From Rhodobacter sp. (GTDB lineage: Bacteria; Pseudomonadota; Alphaproteobacteria; Rhodobacterales; Rhodobacteraceae): a stretch of DNA of 64,000 nucleotides. Where the stretch lies: NCBI GenBank assembly GCA_027484985.1, contig JAIXRW010000005.1, forward strand, positions 62,001-126,000. The letters run 5' to 3'. A program made the position numbers and the translations under genes. The notes under the pieces are model-generated. The model was not told the origin of the DNA. It ran no database searches and was given only the letters and a program-made list of their open reading frames with translations. Shown piece after piece: positions 9,534-17,687 of the stretch (position 1 is the first letter of the stretch; every line of letters starts with the position of its first letter).

Positions 9534-9872
9534 ATGCAACGCTATGAATTCAAGGTCATTCCCGCGCCGCGCCGTGGCGAGAAATCGCGCGAGGCCAAAA
9601 CCACCGAGGACCGTTTCGCGCTGGCCCTGACCACGCTGATGAACCGGATGGGCGCGGATGGCTGGGATTATCTGCGCGCCGACACGCTGCCCTGCGATGA
9701 ACGCAGCGGCCTGACCGGCACGAAAACCACGGTGCAGAACGTGCTGGTGTTCCGCCGCCCGCTGGGCGCACAGCCCGCCTTGGCCGAAACGCAGGTGCTT
9801 GCCCCCGTGCCGCGCCTTGGCCCCGCGACCGAAGCGCCGCTTGGACCGGCACCGGCGGTGAAGCGCGACTAA
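9534..9872 (+). CDS. DUF4177 domain protein
   Basis: A 112-residue protein. The N-terminal half matches DUF4177: MQRYEFKVIPAP at the start, then MNRMGADGWDYLRADTLPC, the segment in which the family typically has a GWE/DY motif. The second half is proline- and alanine-rich and probably disordered. The function of the family is unknown. ATG 9534 starts at the conserved MxxYEFKV; an earlier in-frame start would add ten unrelated residues. It overlaps the convergent aminotransferase gene by four bases. Confidence 0.75.
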   Translation: MQRYEFKVIPAPRRGEKSREAKTTEDRFALALTTLMNRMGADGWDYLRADTLPCDERSGLTGTKTTVQNVLVFRRPLGAQPALAETQVLAPVPRLGPATEAPLGPAPAVKRD

Positions 9873-10972
9873 CCCGCCGCTCGCAGGGCCTGTGGCAAAA
9901 CCTCGGCCAGCACATCGAGTTCGGCGCTGCCGCCGACCGAAATGCGGATGCAGCGGTCCAGCGGGGCCACGCCCGGCATGCGCACGAATACCCCGCGTTC
10001 GACCAAAGCCGCCAGCACCGCGCGGGCATGGGCGCCATCGCGCCCGCAATCGACGGTGACGAAATTGGTGGCCGATGGCAGCGGGGCAAGCCCGTTGGCC
10101 AGCGCGATGGCGGCAATTGCTTCGCGCGCCTGCGCCACCTGCGCCTTGACCTGTGCCAGCCAGTCCTGATCGGCCAGCGCGGCCATGGCCCCCGCCTGCG
10201 CCACGCGGCCAAGGCCGAAATGGTTGCGCACGCGGTCAAAGGCGGCAATCAGGTCGGGCGCGCCGATGGCATAGCCCACGCGCAAGCCGGCCAGCCCGTA
10301 GCCTTTGGAAAAGGTCCGCATGCGGATGACGCGCGGATCGTCGGCGGCGATGTCGGGCACTACCCCTGCGGGGGCAAGATCGGCATAGGCTTCGTCGAGC
10401 AAGAGCAGGCAGCCATGGGGCAGCGCCGCGACCATGGCCTTGACCGTGGCCGCATCATGCCATGATCCCATCGGATTATCGGGATTGGCGAAATAGACCA
10501 GTTTCGCCCCCATATCGGCCGCCTTGGCCAGCAGGGCAGCCGGGTCTTCGTGATCGGCGCGATAGGGCACGCGGTGCAGCACCCCGCCATAGCCCGCGAC
10601 ATGGAAGTTGAAGGTCGGGTAAGCCCCGTCCGAAGTGACAACCGCATCGCCCGGCCCGACCAGAAGCCGCACCAGATAGCCCAAAAGCCCGTCGATCCCT
10701 TCGCCCGCCACGATATGGGCGGGGGTTACGCCGTGATGGGCGGCAAGGGCGGCGCGCAGATCATGCGCTTCGGGGTCGCCATACATCCATGCGTCGCGGG
10801 CGGCGGATTGCATCGCCGCGATGGCGCGGGGCGAGGGGCCGAACAGGCTTTCATTCGCGCCCAAGCGGGCACGGAAGGGGCGCGACAGGCGGCGTTCCTG
10901 CGCCTCGGGGCCGACAAAGGGCACGGTGGCGGGCAGGCTGGCGGCAAGCGAGGTCAGGCGGGGATGGGTCAT
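9869..10972 (-). CDS. Class I/II PLP aminotransferase, histidinol-phosphate aminotransferase-like
   Basis: A 367-residue fold-type I aminotransferase. Visible signatures are RLGANESLFGPSP at the N-terminus, the PLP-phosphate region AGEGIDGLLGYLV, the cofactor Asn in FANPDNPMGSW, LLLDEAYADL, and TFSKGYGLAGLRVGYA with the PLP lysine. The C-terminus has the substrate arginine region CIRISVGG. It resembles HisC, but no his genes are nearby and such genes often act on other substrates, so hisC is not assigned. An upstream TTG would add five residues; the ATG is preferred. Confidence 0.85.
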   Translation of the reverse strand: MTHPRLTSLAASLPATVPFVGPEAQERRLSRPFRARLGANESLFGPSPRAIAAMQSAARDAWMYGDPEAHDLRAALAAHHGVTPAHIVAGEGIDGLLGYLVRLLVGPGDAVVTSDGAYPTFNFHVAGYGGVLHRVPYRADHEDPAALLAKAADMGAKLVYFANPDNPMGSWHDAATVKAMVAALPHGCLLLLDEAYADLAPAGVVPDIAADDPRVIRMRTFSKGYGLAGLRVGYAIGAPDLIAAFDRVRNHFGLGRVAQAGAMAALADQDWLAQVKAQVAQAREAIAAIALANGLAPLPSATNFVTVDCGRDGAHARAVLAALVERGVFVRMPGVAPLDRCIRISVGGSAELDVLAEVLPQALRAAG

Positions 10973-11030
10973 GGCGCAAGGTTGCAAGGCTGTGGCGCAA
11001 GATCAAGCGAAAGCGGGCCGAAGCGCAGCA

Positions 11031-13598
11031 TCAGGCGGCCCCCGCATCCAGCATGCGGCCGACCATTTCGGCCAGATCGCGGCTGATGCCCGGGGCTGCC
11101 GCCATGCGCTGCAATTCGCGCCGCACCAGGGCGCGGCGGTTGGCATCATAGCGCGGCCATGTTTCGAAAGCGGTCGAGATGCGGGCAGCCGTCTGCGGGT
11201 TGAGCGGATCAAGCCGGATCAGCCAATCGGCCAGCAGGGCATAGCCCGACCCGCTTTCATGGTGAAAGCCCGCATGGTTGGCGCTGAAGGCCCCGATCAC
11301 CGCGCGGAAGCGGTTGGGGTTTTTCATATCGAAACCGGAATGTCCGGTCAGCGCGGTGGTGGTGGCGGCGGCGCGGTCGGGCGCGGCATGGCCGATTTGC
11401 AGGGCGAACCATTTGTCCATCACGTTGGGGTCATGGCCCCAGCGCGACGCAAAGCGCGCCAGTTCTGCGGCGCCCTGCCCGATATCAAGCAGGGCGGCAA
11501 GGCTGCCCACCTCTTCGGTCATGTTGTCGGCGCGGGCATGGATCGCGGCGGCGCTGCGGCCATCATCAAGGCGCGACAGCAGCGACAGCGCGGCAAGGCG
11601 CAGGGCGCGGCGGCCTGCGGCGCGGGCATCGGGGGTGAAGGGGCCGGGTTCGGCAAGGCTGTCGATCAGCGCGGGCAGGTGGGGGGCAAGGTGGCGGGCC
11701 AAGGCGTCGCCCATGCGGCGGCGTTCGGCCCAGATGCGGGCCGGATCGGGGGTGATGCCTGCGGCATGCAGGGTGGCGGCCATGTCATCCTCGGCCGGAA
11801 GGCGCAGGGCAAGGGCGCGGAAGGCGGGGTCGAGCGCCTCATCCGTCGTGACGCGGGCCAGTGCATCGAGCCAGTCGGGGCCGGGCGATGCGCCATCGGT
11901 GATCATGCGGGCCAGCACATCCTTGGCCAGCGCCCTGCCCGATTCCCATTTGTTGAAGGGGTCGGTGTCATGGGCCAGCAGGAAGGCGCGTTCTTCGGGC
12001 GGGACCTGCCTTTCGAGAATCACGGGGGCCGAAAAGCCGCGCAGGATCGACGGGATCGGGCGGCTGGCGGCGGGGAATGTGAATGTCTGTTCGGTTTCGG
12101 AAAGCTCAAGCACCGTGGTGGGCAGGATTTCATCGCCATTCGGGTTCAAAAGACCCAGCGCCACGGGAATGAGTTTGGGCTGTTTCACCGGCTGGCCGGG
12201 GGTGGGCGGGTTGTCCTGCCGCAGGGTCAGGGAATAGGTGGCCCCGTCCCAGTTTTCGCGGACCGAGATGCGGGGGGTGCCCGCTTCGGTGTACCACAGT
12301 TTGAACTGCGAAAGATCGCGGCCGGTGGTATCTTCGAACACCTTCAGCCAGTCTTCGATGGTGGCGGCGTCGCCGTCATGGCGGGTGAAGTAGAGGTCGA
12401 GCGCGCGGGCATAAGCCGCGTCACCGACGAGGCGCTTGAGCATGCCGATCACCTCGGCGCCCTTTTCATAGACGGTGGCGGTGTAGAAATTGTTGATCTC
12501 GACAAAGCTGTCGGGGCGCACGGGGTGTGCCAGCGGGCCGCCATCTTCGCGGAACTGGCGGGCGCGGAGGAGCAGCACGTCCTCGATGCGCTGGACGGCA
12601 TGGCTGCGCATGTCGCCGGAAAACTGCTGGTCGCGATAGACGGTCAGCCCCTCTTTCAGACAGAGCTGGAACCAGTCGCGGCAGGTGATGCGGTTGCCGG
12701 TCCAGTTGTGGAAATATTCGTGGGCGATGATGCCCTCGATCCGGGCGAAATCGTCATCGGTCGCGGTTTCGGGGCTGGCGAGGACGAATTTGGAGTTGAA
12801 GATGTTCAGCCCCTTGTTCTCCATCGCGCCCATGTTGAAATCGTCCACGGCAACGATGTTGAACACCGACAGGTCATATTCGCGCCCGTACACCCGTTCG
12901 TCCCAAAGCATCGAGCGGATCAGGCTGTCCATCGCATAGGCGCAGCGGTGCTGGTCGCCGGGGCGGACCCAGATGTTGACCGCGACGGGCGCGCCGCTGG
13001 CGGTGGTGAAGGGGGCGGAATGAGCGACCAGATCGCCCGCCACAAGCGCGAACAGATAGGCCGGTTTGGGCCATGGGTCATCCCATTCCGCCCAGCCCGC
13101 GCCTTGGGCCACCGGGTTGCCGTTCGACAGCAGCACCGGCAGGCCGCTTTCGATCCGCACGCGGAAACGGGCCATCACATCGGGGCGGTCGGGGTAGAAG
13201 GTGATCTTGCGGAAGCCTTCGGGTTCGCACTGGGTGCAATACATGCCGCGCGACATATAAAGCCCCTCGAGCGCGGTATTACCCTCGGGCGCGATGGTGA
13301 CGCCGGTTTCGAGCGTAAAGGGCCCATCAGGCAGCAGTGCTGCGGGAATGGTCAGGCCGGTGGCATCGGGCGTCAGGTCAAGGGGGGCGCCGTCAAGCCG
13401 GAGGTGGCGCAGCGCCAGCCCTTCGCCATCAAGCCGCAGGTCATGGCGACCGGGGCGGGCGGGATTGGGCGCGAAGGACAGGGTGGCATCCACCTCGGTC
13501 GCGGCGGGCTGAAGGCGGAAGGTCAGCGCGACAGTGGACAGAAGATGGGTAAAGGGCTGGTAATCGGACAGATGGATGGTGCGCGGCTGGTCGGTCAT
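11031..13598 (-). CDS. pepN: Aminopeptidase N (M1 zinc metallopeptidase)
   Basis: An 855-residue alanyl aminopeptidase of the proteobacterial PepN type (E. coli 870 aa). The exopeptidase motif GAMENKGLNIFN lies near residue 254 and the zinc site HEYFHNWTGNR near residue 292, with the third ligand in KEGLTVYRDQQF. The C-terminal part is the DUF3458 and helical solenoid region. The enzyme is cytoplasmic and removes N-terminal residues from peptides. ATG 13598 follows GGGAGA at good spacing. The gene lies between the aminotransferase and the RidA gene, transcribed in the same direction. Confidence 0.97.
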   Translation of the reverse strand: MTDQPRTIHLSDYQPFTHLLSTVALTFRLQPAATEVDATLSFAPNPARPGRHDLRLDGEGLALRHLRLDGAPLDLTPDATGLTIPAALLPDGPFTLETGVTIAPEGNTALEGLYMSRGMYCTQCEPEGFRKITFYPDRPDVMARFRVRIESGLPVLLSNGNPVAQGAGWAEWDDPWPKPAYLFALVAGDLVAHSAPFTTASGAPVAVNIWVRPGDQHRCAYAMDSLIRSMLWDERVYGREYDLSVFNIVAVDDFNMGAMENKGLNIFNSKFVLASPETATDDDFARIEGIIAHEYFHNWTGNRITCRDWFQLCLKEGLTVYRDQQFSGDMRSHAVQRIEDVLLLRARQFREDGGPLAHPVRPDSFVEINNFYTATVYEKGAEVIGMLKRLVGDAAYARALDLYFTRHDGDAATIEDWLKVFEDTTGRDLSQFKLWYTEAGTPRISVRENWDGATYSLTLRQDNPPTPGQPVKQPKLIPVALGLLNPNGDEILPTTVLELSETEQTFTFPAASRPIPSILRGFSAPVILERQVPPEERAFLLAHDTDPFNKWESGRALAKDVLARMITDGASPGPDWLDALARVTTDEALDPAFRALALRLPAEDDMAATLHAAGITPDPARIWAERRRMGDALARHLAPHLPALIDSLAEPGPFTPDARAAGRRALRLAALSLLSRLDDGRSAAAIHARADNMTEEVGSLAALLDIGQGAAELARFASRWGHDPNVMDKWFALQIGHAAPDRAAATTTALTGHSGFDMKNPNRFRAVIGAFSANHAGFHHESGSGYALLADWLIRLDPLNPQTAARISTAFETWPRYDANRRALVRRELQRMAAAPGISRDLAEMVGRMLDAGAA

Positions 13599-13657
13599 GT
13601 GGATCTCCCTTGGCGGCAGGCTAGAAAGGCCGTCGGGGGGATGCAAGGGCGGGCCGG

Positions 13658-14059
13658 TTAGGGGATGACGGCGGTGGCCTCGATCTCGACCTTGGCGCGG
13701 TCCTCGACCAGGGCCACGACCTGCACCAGCGCCATGGCGGGGTAATGCGCGCCGATGCTGGCGCGGTAATGCCTCCCCAATTCGCGCAGCGATGACAGGT
13801 ATTCGCCCTTGTCGGTGACATACCATGTCAGACGCACCAGATGTTCGGGCCGCGCCCCCGCTTCGGCCAAAACCTCGACGATCGAGCGCAGCGCCTGGCC
13901 GGCCTGTTCGGCGAAATCGTCGGTTTCAAACTCTTGCGCGGCATTCCAGCCGATGATGCCGCCGGTAAAGACCATGCGGCCGGTGGCGGCAACCCCGTTG
14001 GCATAGCCGCGCGCGGCCTTCCAATGGGCGGGGTGCAGGATCTGGTGGGTATCGGTCAT
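13658..14059 (-). CDS. RidA/YjgF family protein, probable enamine/imine deaminase
   Basis: A 133-residue RidA-fold protein. Family features are GYANGVAATGRMVFTGGIIGWN, then QALRSIVEVLAEAG and VRLTWYVTDKGEY, and a C-terminal VEIEATAVIP. Many members hydrolyse reactive enamines or imines to ketones and ammonia as trimers. It is the last gene of the operon that starts with the 2-aminobenzoyl-CoA monooxygenase-type gene and overlaps the preceding thioesterase by four bases. I infer that it helps release ammonia from an amino-oxo-cyclohexene acyl-CoA intermediate. The canonical RidA arginine is not clearly placed, so the activity is not certain. Confidence 0.85.
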   Translation of the reverse strand: MTDTHQILHPAHWKAARGYANGVAATGRMVFTGGIIGWNAAQEFETDDFAEQAGQALRSIVEVLAEAGARPEHLVRLTWYVTDKGEYLSSLRELGRHYRASIGAHYPAMALVQVVALVEDRAKVEIEATAVIP

Positions 14060-14466
14060 GCGGCCTCCGTAAGATGCGCGGCTAGGCGGGGGCGGACGGT
14101 TTCGGGCCATGGGGCGGGGCGGTGGCCGGGGCCCAGCCAGACAAGCGTTTGGATCACCTCGATCCGTGCCGCGCCCGCCGAAAGGGCGGTGATGCGGAAG
14201 GTGGCCGAGGCACGGCCCAGTTTGGTCACGACCAGTTCCCAATCCAAAAGGTCGCCAAGGCGCGAGGGGGCCCGGAAATCGGTCTCGATCCGGGCGGTGG
14301 GCACGCCGATGCCTTGGGCCATCATCGCCTCGAACGGCCAGTCGATTTCATCGCGGAAGAAGTTTTCGATGACGGAATTCACCATTTCGTAATAGCGGGG
14401 GTAAAAGACGATGCCCGCAGGGTCGCAATGGTTGAATTCGATGCGGCTTTGGCGGTGATAGGCCAT
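14056..14466 (-). CDS. Acyl-CoA thioesterase, 4-hydroxybenzoyl-CoA thioesterase-like hotdog fold
   Basis: A 136-residue hotdog protein. The start RIEFNHCDPAGIVFYPRYYEMVN is the 4HBT signature, where the Asp of HCDPAG is the catalytic residue. Members hydrolyse aromatic or small acyl-CoAs and may relieve a block by freeing CoA from dead-end thioesters. The gene starts four bases after the acyl-CoA dehydrogenase stop and overlaps the RidA gene (ATGA), so it belongs to the same transcript. A second thioesterase of the same type lies at 35669. Confidence 0.88.
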   Translation of the reverse strand: MAYHRQSRIEFNHCDPAGIVFYPRYYEMVNSVIENFFRDEIDWPFEAMMAQGIGVPTARIETDFRAPSRLGDLLDWELVVTKLGRASATFRITALSAGAARIEVIQTLVWLGPGHRPAPWPETVRPRLAAHLTEAA

Positions 14467-14470
14467 GGCG

Positions 14471-15613
14471 TCAGGCCCCCGCATTCAGGCTGCGGGCGAT
14501 GACGATGCGCTGCACGTCGCTGGCCCCTTCATAGATACGCAGGGCGCGGATGTCGCGGTATAGCGCCTCGACCGTGCTGCCCTTTCGCACGCCATCGCCG
14601 CCATGCAGCTGCACGGCCATGTCGATCACTTCTTGCGCGGCTTCGGTGGCGTAGAGTTTCGCCATCGCGGCCTCGCGCGTGATGCGCTCGGCGCCCCGGT
14701 CTTTCGTCCATGCGGCACGATAGACCAGCAGGCATGCGGCATCGATCTTCAGCGCCATATCGGCAAGGTGGCCTTGCACCATCTGCATGCTGGCCAAGGG
14801 TTCGCCCTGGATGCGGCGGTTGGCGGTGCGTGTCAGGCTTTCATCCAGTGCGCGGCGGGCCAGCCCAAGCGCCGCAGCACCGACCGTCGGGCGGAACACA
14901 TCCAGCGTGGACATGGCGATCTTGAAGCCCGCGCCGCCCGTGCCGATCAGCGCCGCATCGGGCAGTTCGACGCCCTTCAGTTCCAGTCGGGCAAGCGGGT
15001 GTGGGGCGATGGTGTCCAGCCGTTCGGCAACAGTCAGGCCCGGCGTGGTTGCGGGCAAAAGAAAGGCCGACAGGCCGCGCGCCCCCTCGCCCTCGCCGGT
15101 GCGGGCGAAAAGGATGTAAAGATCGGCAATGCCGCCGTTGGAAATCCAGGTCTTTTCGCCGTCGATCACCCAGCCGCCCTGCACCTTGCGCGCCGTGGTG
15201 CGGGTGGCGGCCACATCAGACCCGGACCCCGGTTCGGTCAGGGCAAAGGCCGAAATCGCCGTGCCCGCCCGCGTGCGGTCAAGCCATGCGCGCTGCTCGG
15301 GGCTGCCGAACAGGGACACCGGCCCCATGCCAAGCCCCTGCATGGCAAAGGCGAAATCGGCCAGGGGGTCGTGCCGCGCCAGCGTCTCGCGGATCAGGCA
15401 CAGGCTGCGCACATCAAGGCGTTCGCCCTGCCCCGCCCCGGTATGGCGCAACCAGCCGCCCTGCCCCAAGGCCGAAACCAGCGCGCGGCAGGCGGCGTCC
15501 ACATCCCCGTGGTCGGCAGGCAGGTGAACGGCGCACCAATCGTCAAGCGCTGCGGCCAGATCGCGGTGGCGCGCCTCGAAGAAGGGCCAGTCGAGAAAGC
15601 TTTGATCGCTCAT
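14471..15613 (-). CDS. Acyl-CoA dehydrogenase family protein
   Basis: A 380-residue FAD flavoprotein. The signatures [50 protein letters not shown] and the C-terminal [38 protein letters not shown] are all present. It would oxidise an acyl-CoA, here probably a cyclohexene-carbonyl-CoA intermediate, with electrons passing to ETF. It sits between the thioesterase and the enoyl-CoA hydratase genes in the aminobenzoyl-CoA operon. Its start codon is unusual: the ATG and the preceding GGCAGAAA lie inside a dispersed repeat core (15611-15640), with only a weak ribosome site. Confidence 0.9.
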   Translation of the reverse strand: MSDQSFLDWPFFEARHRDLAAALDDWCAVHLPADHGDVDAACRALVSALGQGGWLRHTGAGQGERLDVRSLCLIRETLARHDPLADFAFAMQGLGMGPVSLFGSPEQRAWLDRTRAGTAISAFALTEPGSGSDVAATRTTARKVQGGWVIDGEKTWISNGGIADLYILFARTGEGEGARGLSAFLLPATTPGLTVAERLDTIAPHPLARLELKGVELPDAALIGTGGAGFKIAMSTLDVFRPTVGAAALGLARRALDESLTRTANRRIQGEPLASMQMVQGHLADMALKIDAACLLVYRAAWTKDRGAERITREAAMAKLYATEAAQEVIDMAVQLHGGDGVRKGSTVEALYRDIRALRIYEGASDVQRIVIARSLNAGA

Positions 15614-15663
15614 TTTCTGCCTGAAAATATCCTCGGGGGGTCCGGGGGGCAGAAAGCCCCCCG
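15611..15663. repeat. Dispersed repeat core plus G/C hairpin, overlapping a start codon
   Basis: The repeat core (CATTTTCTGCC ... ATATCC ... GGGGGG, 15611-15640) is followed by a hairpin with arms around GGGGGGC and GCCCCCC (about 15644-15662). Its first three bases are the complement of the acyl-CoA dehydrogenase ATG. It fills the only sizeable gap inside the aminobenzoyl-CoA operon, between the hydratase stop and the dehydrogenase start. Confidence 0.8.
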
Positions 15664-15682
15664 GCGTCGGGCGAAGGGCGCG

Positions 15683-16510
15683 TCAGTCGCCCGCAAAGGC
15701 GGGTTTTTCCTTGGCGACAAAGGCGCGGTAGGCGCGTTCGAAATCGCGGGTCTGCATGCAGATGGCCTGCGCCTGCGCCTCGGCCTCGATCGCCTGTTCC
15801 AGACCCATGTTCCATTCGTGGTTCAATTGGGTCTTGGTCATGGCATGGGCAAAGGTCGGGCCTGCGGCAAGGCTGCGGGCCAGTGCCATAGCTTCGGCCT
15901 CAATCGCCTCGGGCGCATGAAGGGCGTTCCAGAAACCCCACCGCTCGCCCTCATCCGCCCGCATGACGCGGCCGGTGTAAAGCAGTTCCGCCGCCCTGCC
16001 CTGCCCGATGATGCGGGGCAGCATGGCGCAGGCGCCCATGTCGCAACCGGCAAGGCCGACGCGGGTAAACAGGAAGGCGCATTTCGCGGATGGGGTCGCA
16101 AGGCGCAGGTCGGCGGCCATGGCGATGATCGCCCCCGCCCCCACGGCCACGCCATCGACGGCGGCGATGATCGGTTTGCCGCAGGCAAGCATGGCTTTGA
16201 CCAGATCGCCGGTCATGCGGGTAAAGGCCAGAAGATCCTTCATCGGCAGGCCGATCAGTGGGCCGATGATGTCATGCACATCGCCGCCCGAACAGAAATT
16301 GCCGCCGTTGGAGGCAAAGACCACCACATCCACATCGGTGGCATAGACCAGATCGCGGAACAGGTCGCGCAACTCGGCATAGGACTCGAAGGTCAGCGGG
16401 TTCTTTCGGTCGGGGCGGTTCAGGCGGATGGTGGCGATGCGGTCTGCGACCTGCCACAGGAAATGCTGCGGTGTGCGGTCGGCCAGCGCCAGCGTGGTAT
16501 GCGCGGTCAT
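15683..16510 (-). CDS. Enoyl-CoA hydratase/isomerase family protein
   Basis: A 275-residue crotonase-fold protein. The oxyanion-hole segments are [16 protein letters not shown] and [27 protein letters not shown], followed by [23 protein letters not shown]. It probably hydrates, or opens the ring of, an unsaturated cyclic acyl-CoA made by the upstream flavoenzyme. Its start overlaps the MarR stop by four bases. It is not assigned to one reaction because crotonases of this length catalyse many. Confidence 0.9.
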   Translation of the reverse strand: MTAHTTLALADRTPQHFLWQVADRIATIRLNRPDRKNPLTFESYAELRDLFRDLVYATDVDVVVFASNGGNFCSGGDVHDIIGPLIGLPMKDLLAFTRMTGDLVKAMLACGKPIIAAVDGVAVGAGAIIAMAADLRLATPSAKCAFLFTRVGLAGCDMGACAMLPRIIGQGRAAELLYTGRVMRADEGERWGFWNALHAPEAIEAEAMALARSLAAGPTFAHAMTKTQLNHEWNMGLEQAIEAEAQAQAICMQTRDFERAYRAFVAKEKPAFAGD

Positions 16511-16947
16511 TTCGCCCCCATGCGTTTGAGGATGTCGGTCAGGGTGTCGATATCGGCATCGGTCAGGCCCGAGAACAGGCCGTTCACCTGCGCCTCGTGT
16601 TCGGTGGCAAGGCCTTCGAAACTGGCAAGGCCTTCCGCCGTCAGCGCGACAAAGACGGTGCGGCGGTCGGTTTCCGATGGCGTGCGGCGCACAAGGCCAT
16701 CGGCTTCCAGACGGTCAACCACGGTGGTGGCATTGCCGTTCGAGACCAAGAGCATCCGGCTGAGTTCGGACATGGTGACACCCTCGCGCCTGCGGTAGAG
16801 GGCGGCCATCACGTCAAAGCGCGGCAGGGTCGTGTCATGGCGGGTGCGGAGAAATTCGCGCAAATGCCCCTCGGCCTGACGGGTGACGCCGAGAAGGCGG
16901 ATCCAGAGTTTCAGGCGGCGTTTGGAAAGCGGGTCATGGGCGGTCAT
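16507..16947 (-). CDS. MarR family transcriptional regulator
   Basis: A 146-residue MarR protein. The winged helix spans residues about 30-105: [41 protein letters not shown], and the wing [15 protein letters not shown]. It is encoded within the catabolic operon, overlapping both the SDR and hydratase genes by four bases, so its level rises with the pathway enzymes. Related regulators in aromatic acyl-CoA operons respond to the CoA thioester substrate, which is a reasonable inference here. A palindrome at 20038-20055, upstream of the operon, is a candidate operator. Confidence 0.9.
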   Translation of the reverse strand: MTAHDPLSKRRLKLWIRLLGVTRQAEGHLREFLRTRHDTTLPRFDVMAALYRRREGVTMSELSRMLLVSNGNATTVVDRLEADGLVRRTPSETDRRTVFVALTAEGLASFEGLATEHEAQVNGLFSGLTDADIDTLTDILKRMGAK

Positions 16948-17687
16948 ACCTCGCCCCCCGAAATGGTGATGGCCTGCCCGTTCACCCCGTCCGACCCCGG
17001 CCCGCACAGCCAGAGCGCGGTTGCGGTCACCTCGTCGGGGCGGAACAGGCGGTTTTGCGGGTTGAGGGATTCGAGGGCCTTGCGGGCCTCGGCTTCCGTG
17101 CGGCCGGTCTTTTCGGTAATGACGCGGATCGATTGCGCGGTCATTTCGGTATCAAGGAAACCGGGGCAGATGGCGTTGACGGTGACGGGCCCTCGGGCGA
17201 CTTCCAAGGCGACCGAGCGGATCAGGCCGATCACGCCGTGTTTGGCGGCGGCATAGGGGGCGACCTTGGCATAGCCCTTGACCCCCGCGGTCGAGGCGAT
17301 GGCGATCAGGCGGCCCCAACCGGTGAACTGGCGCAAGCCTGCGCGGAAGGTCAGGAACACGCCGGTCAGGTTGGCGGCGATCATGGCGTTCCACTGGTCG
17401 AGCGTGGTCTTGGACAGCACCGCCGAATCTGCCTGCCCCGCATTGGCGATGACGATGTCGAAGGGGCCGCCCTTGGCAAAAAGGGCATCGACCGAGGCTT
17501 CGTCCGTTACATCGCAGGAAAGGGCTGTGATGTTGGCATGGGTGGCGGCGATGGCGTCAAGCGGGGCCATGCGGCGCCCGCAGATCACCACTTCCGCGCC
17601 TGCGGCGGCAAAACCGGCGGCAAGGTTCGCCCCCGCGCCCGATCCGCCGCCCGTGACCAGCACACGCTTTCCCGAAAGGTCGGTCAT
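16944..17687 (-). CDS. SDR family NAD(P)-dependent oxidoreductase
   Basis: A 247-residue classical short-chain dehydrogenase. The nucleotide motif TGGGSGAG is at residues 12-19, NAG near 82, and the catalytic Ser132, Tyr145 (YAAAK) and Lys149 are in place. CPGFLDTEM follows. It probably oxidises or reduces a hydroxy- or oxo-cyclohexane acyl-CoA formed in the pathway. Its ATG overlaps the stop of the fusion flavoprotein gene, and its stop overlaps the MarR start. Confidence 0.92.
   Translation of the reverse strand: MTDLSGKRVLVTGGGSGAGANLAAGFAAAGAEVVICGRRMAPLDAIAATHANITALSCDVTDEASVDALFAKGGPFDIVIANAGQADSAVLSKTTLDQWNAMIAANLTGVFLTFRAGLRQFTGWGRLIAIASTAGVKGYAKVAPYAAAKHGVIGLIRSVALEVARGPVTVNAICPGFLDTEMTAQSIRVITEKTGRTEAEARKALESLNPQNRLFRPDEVTATALWLCGPGSDGVNGQAITISGGEV

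Noticed and set aside
9869..10972. Naming the aminotransferase hisC.
   Set aside because: The motifs are shared by several aminotransferases and there is no histidine-biosynthesis context.
10821..13661. A 946-codon open frame on the plus strand across pepN.
   Set aside because: It is antisense to aminopeptidase N with intact catalytic motifs; the translation is low-complexity Gly/Ala/Arg/His-rich.
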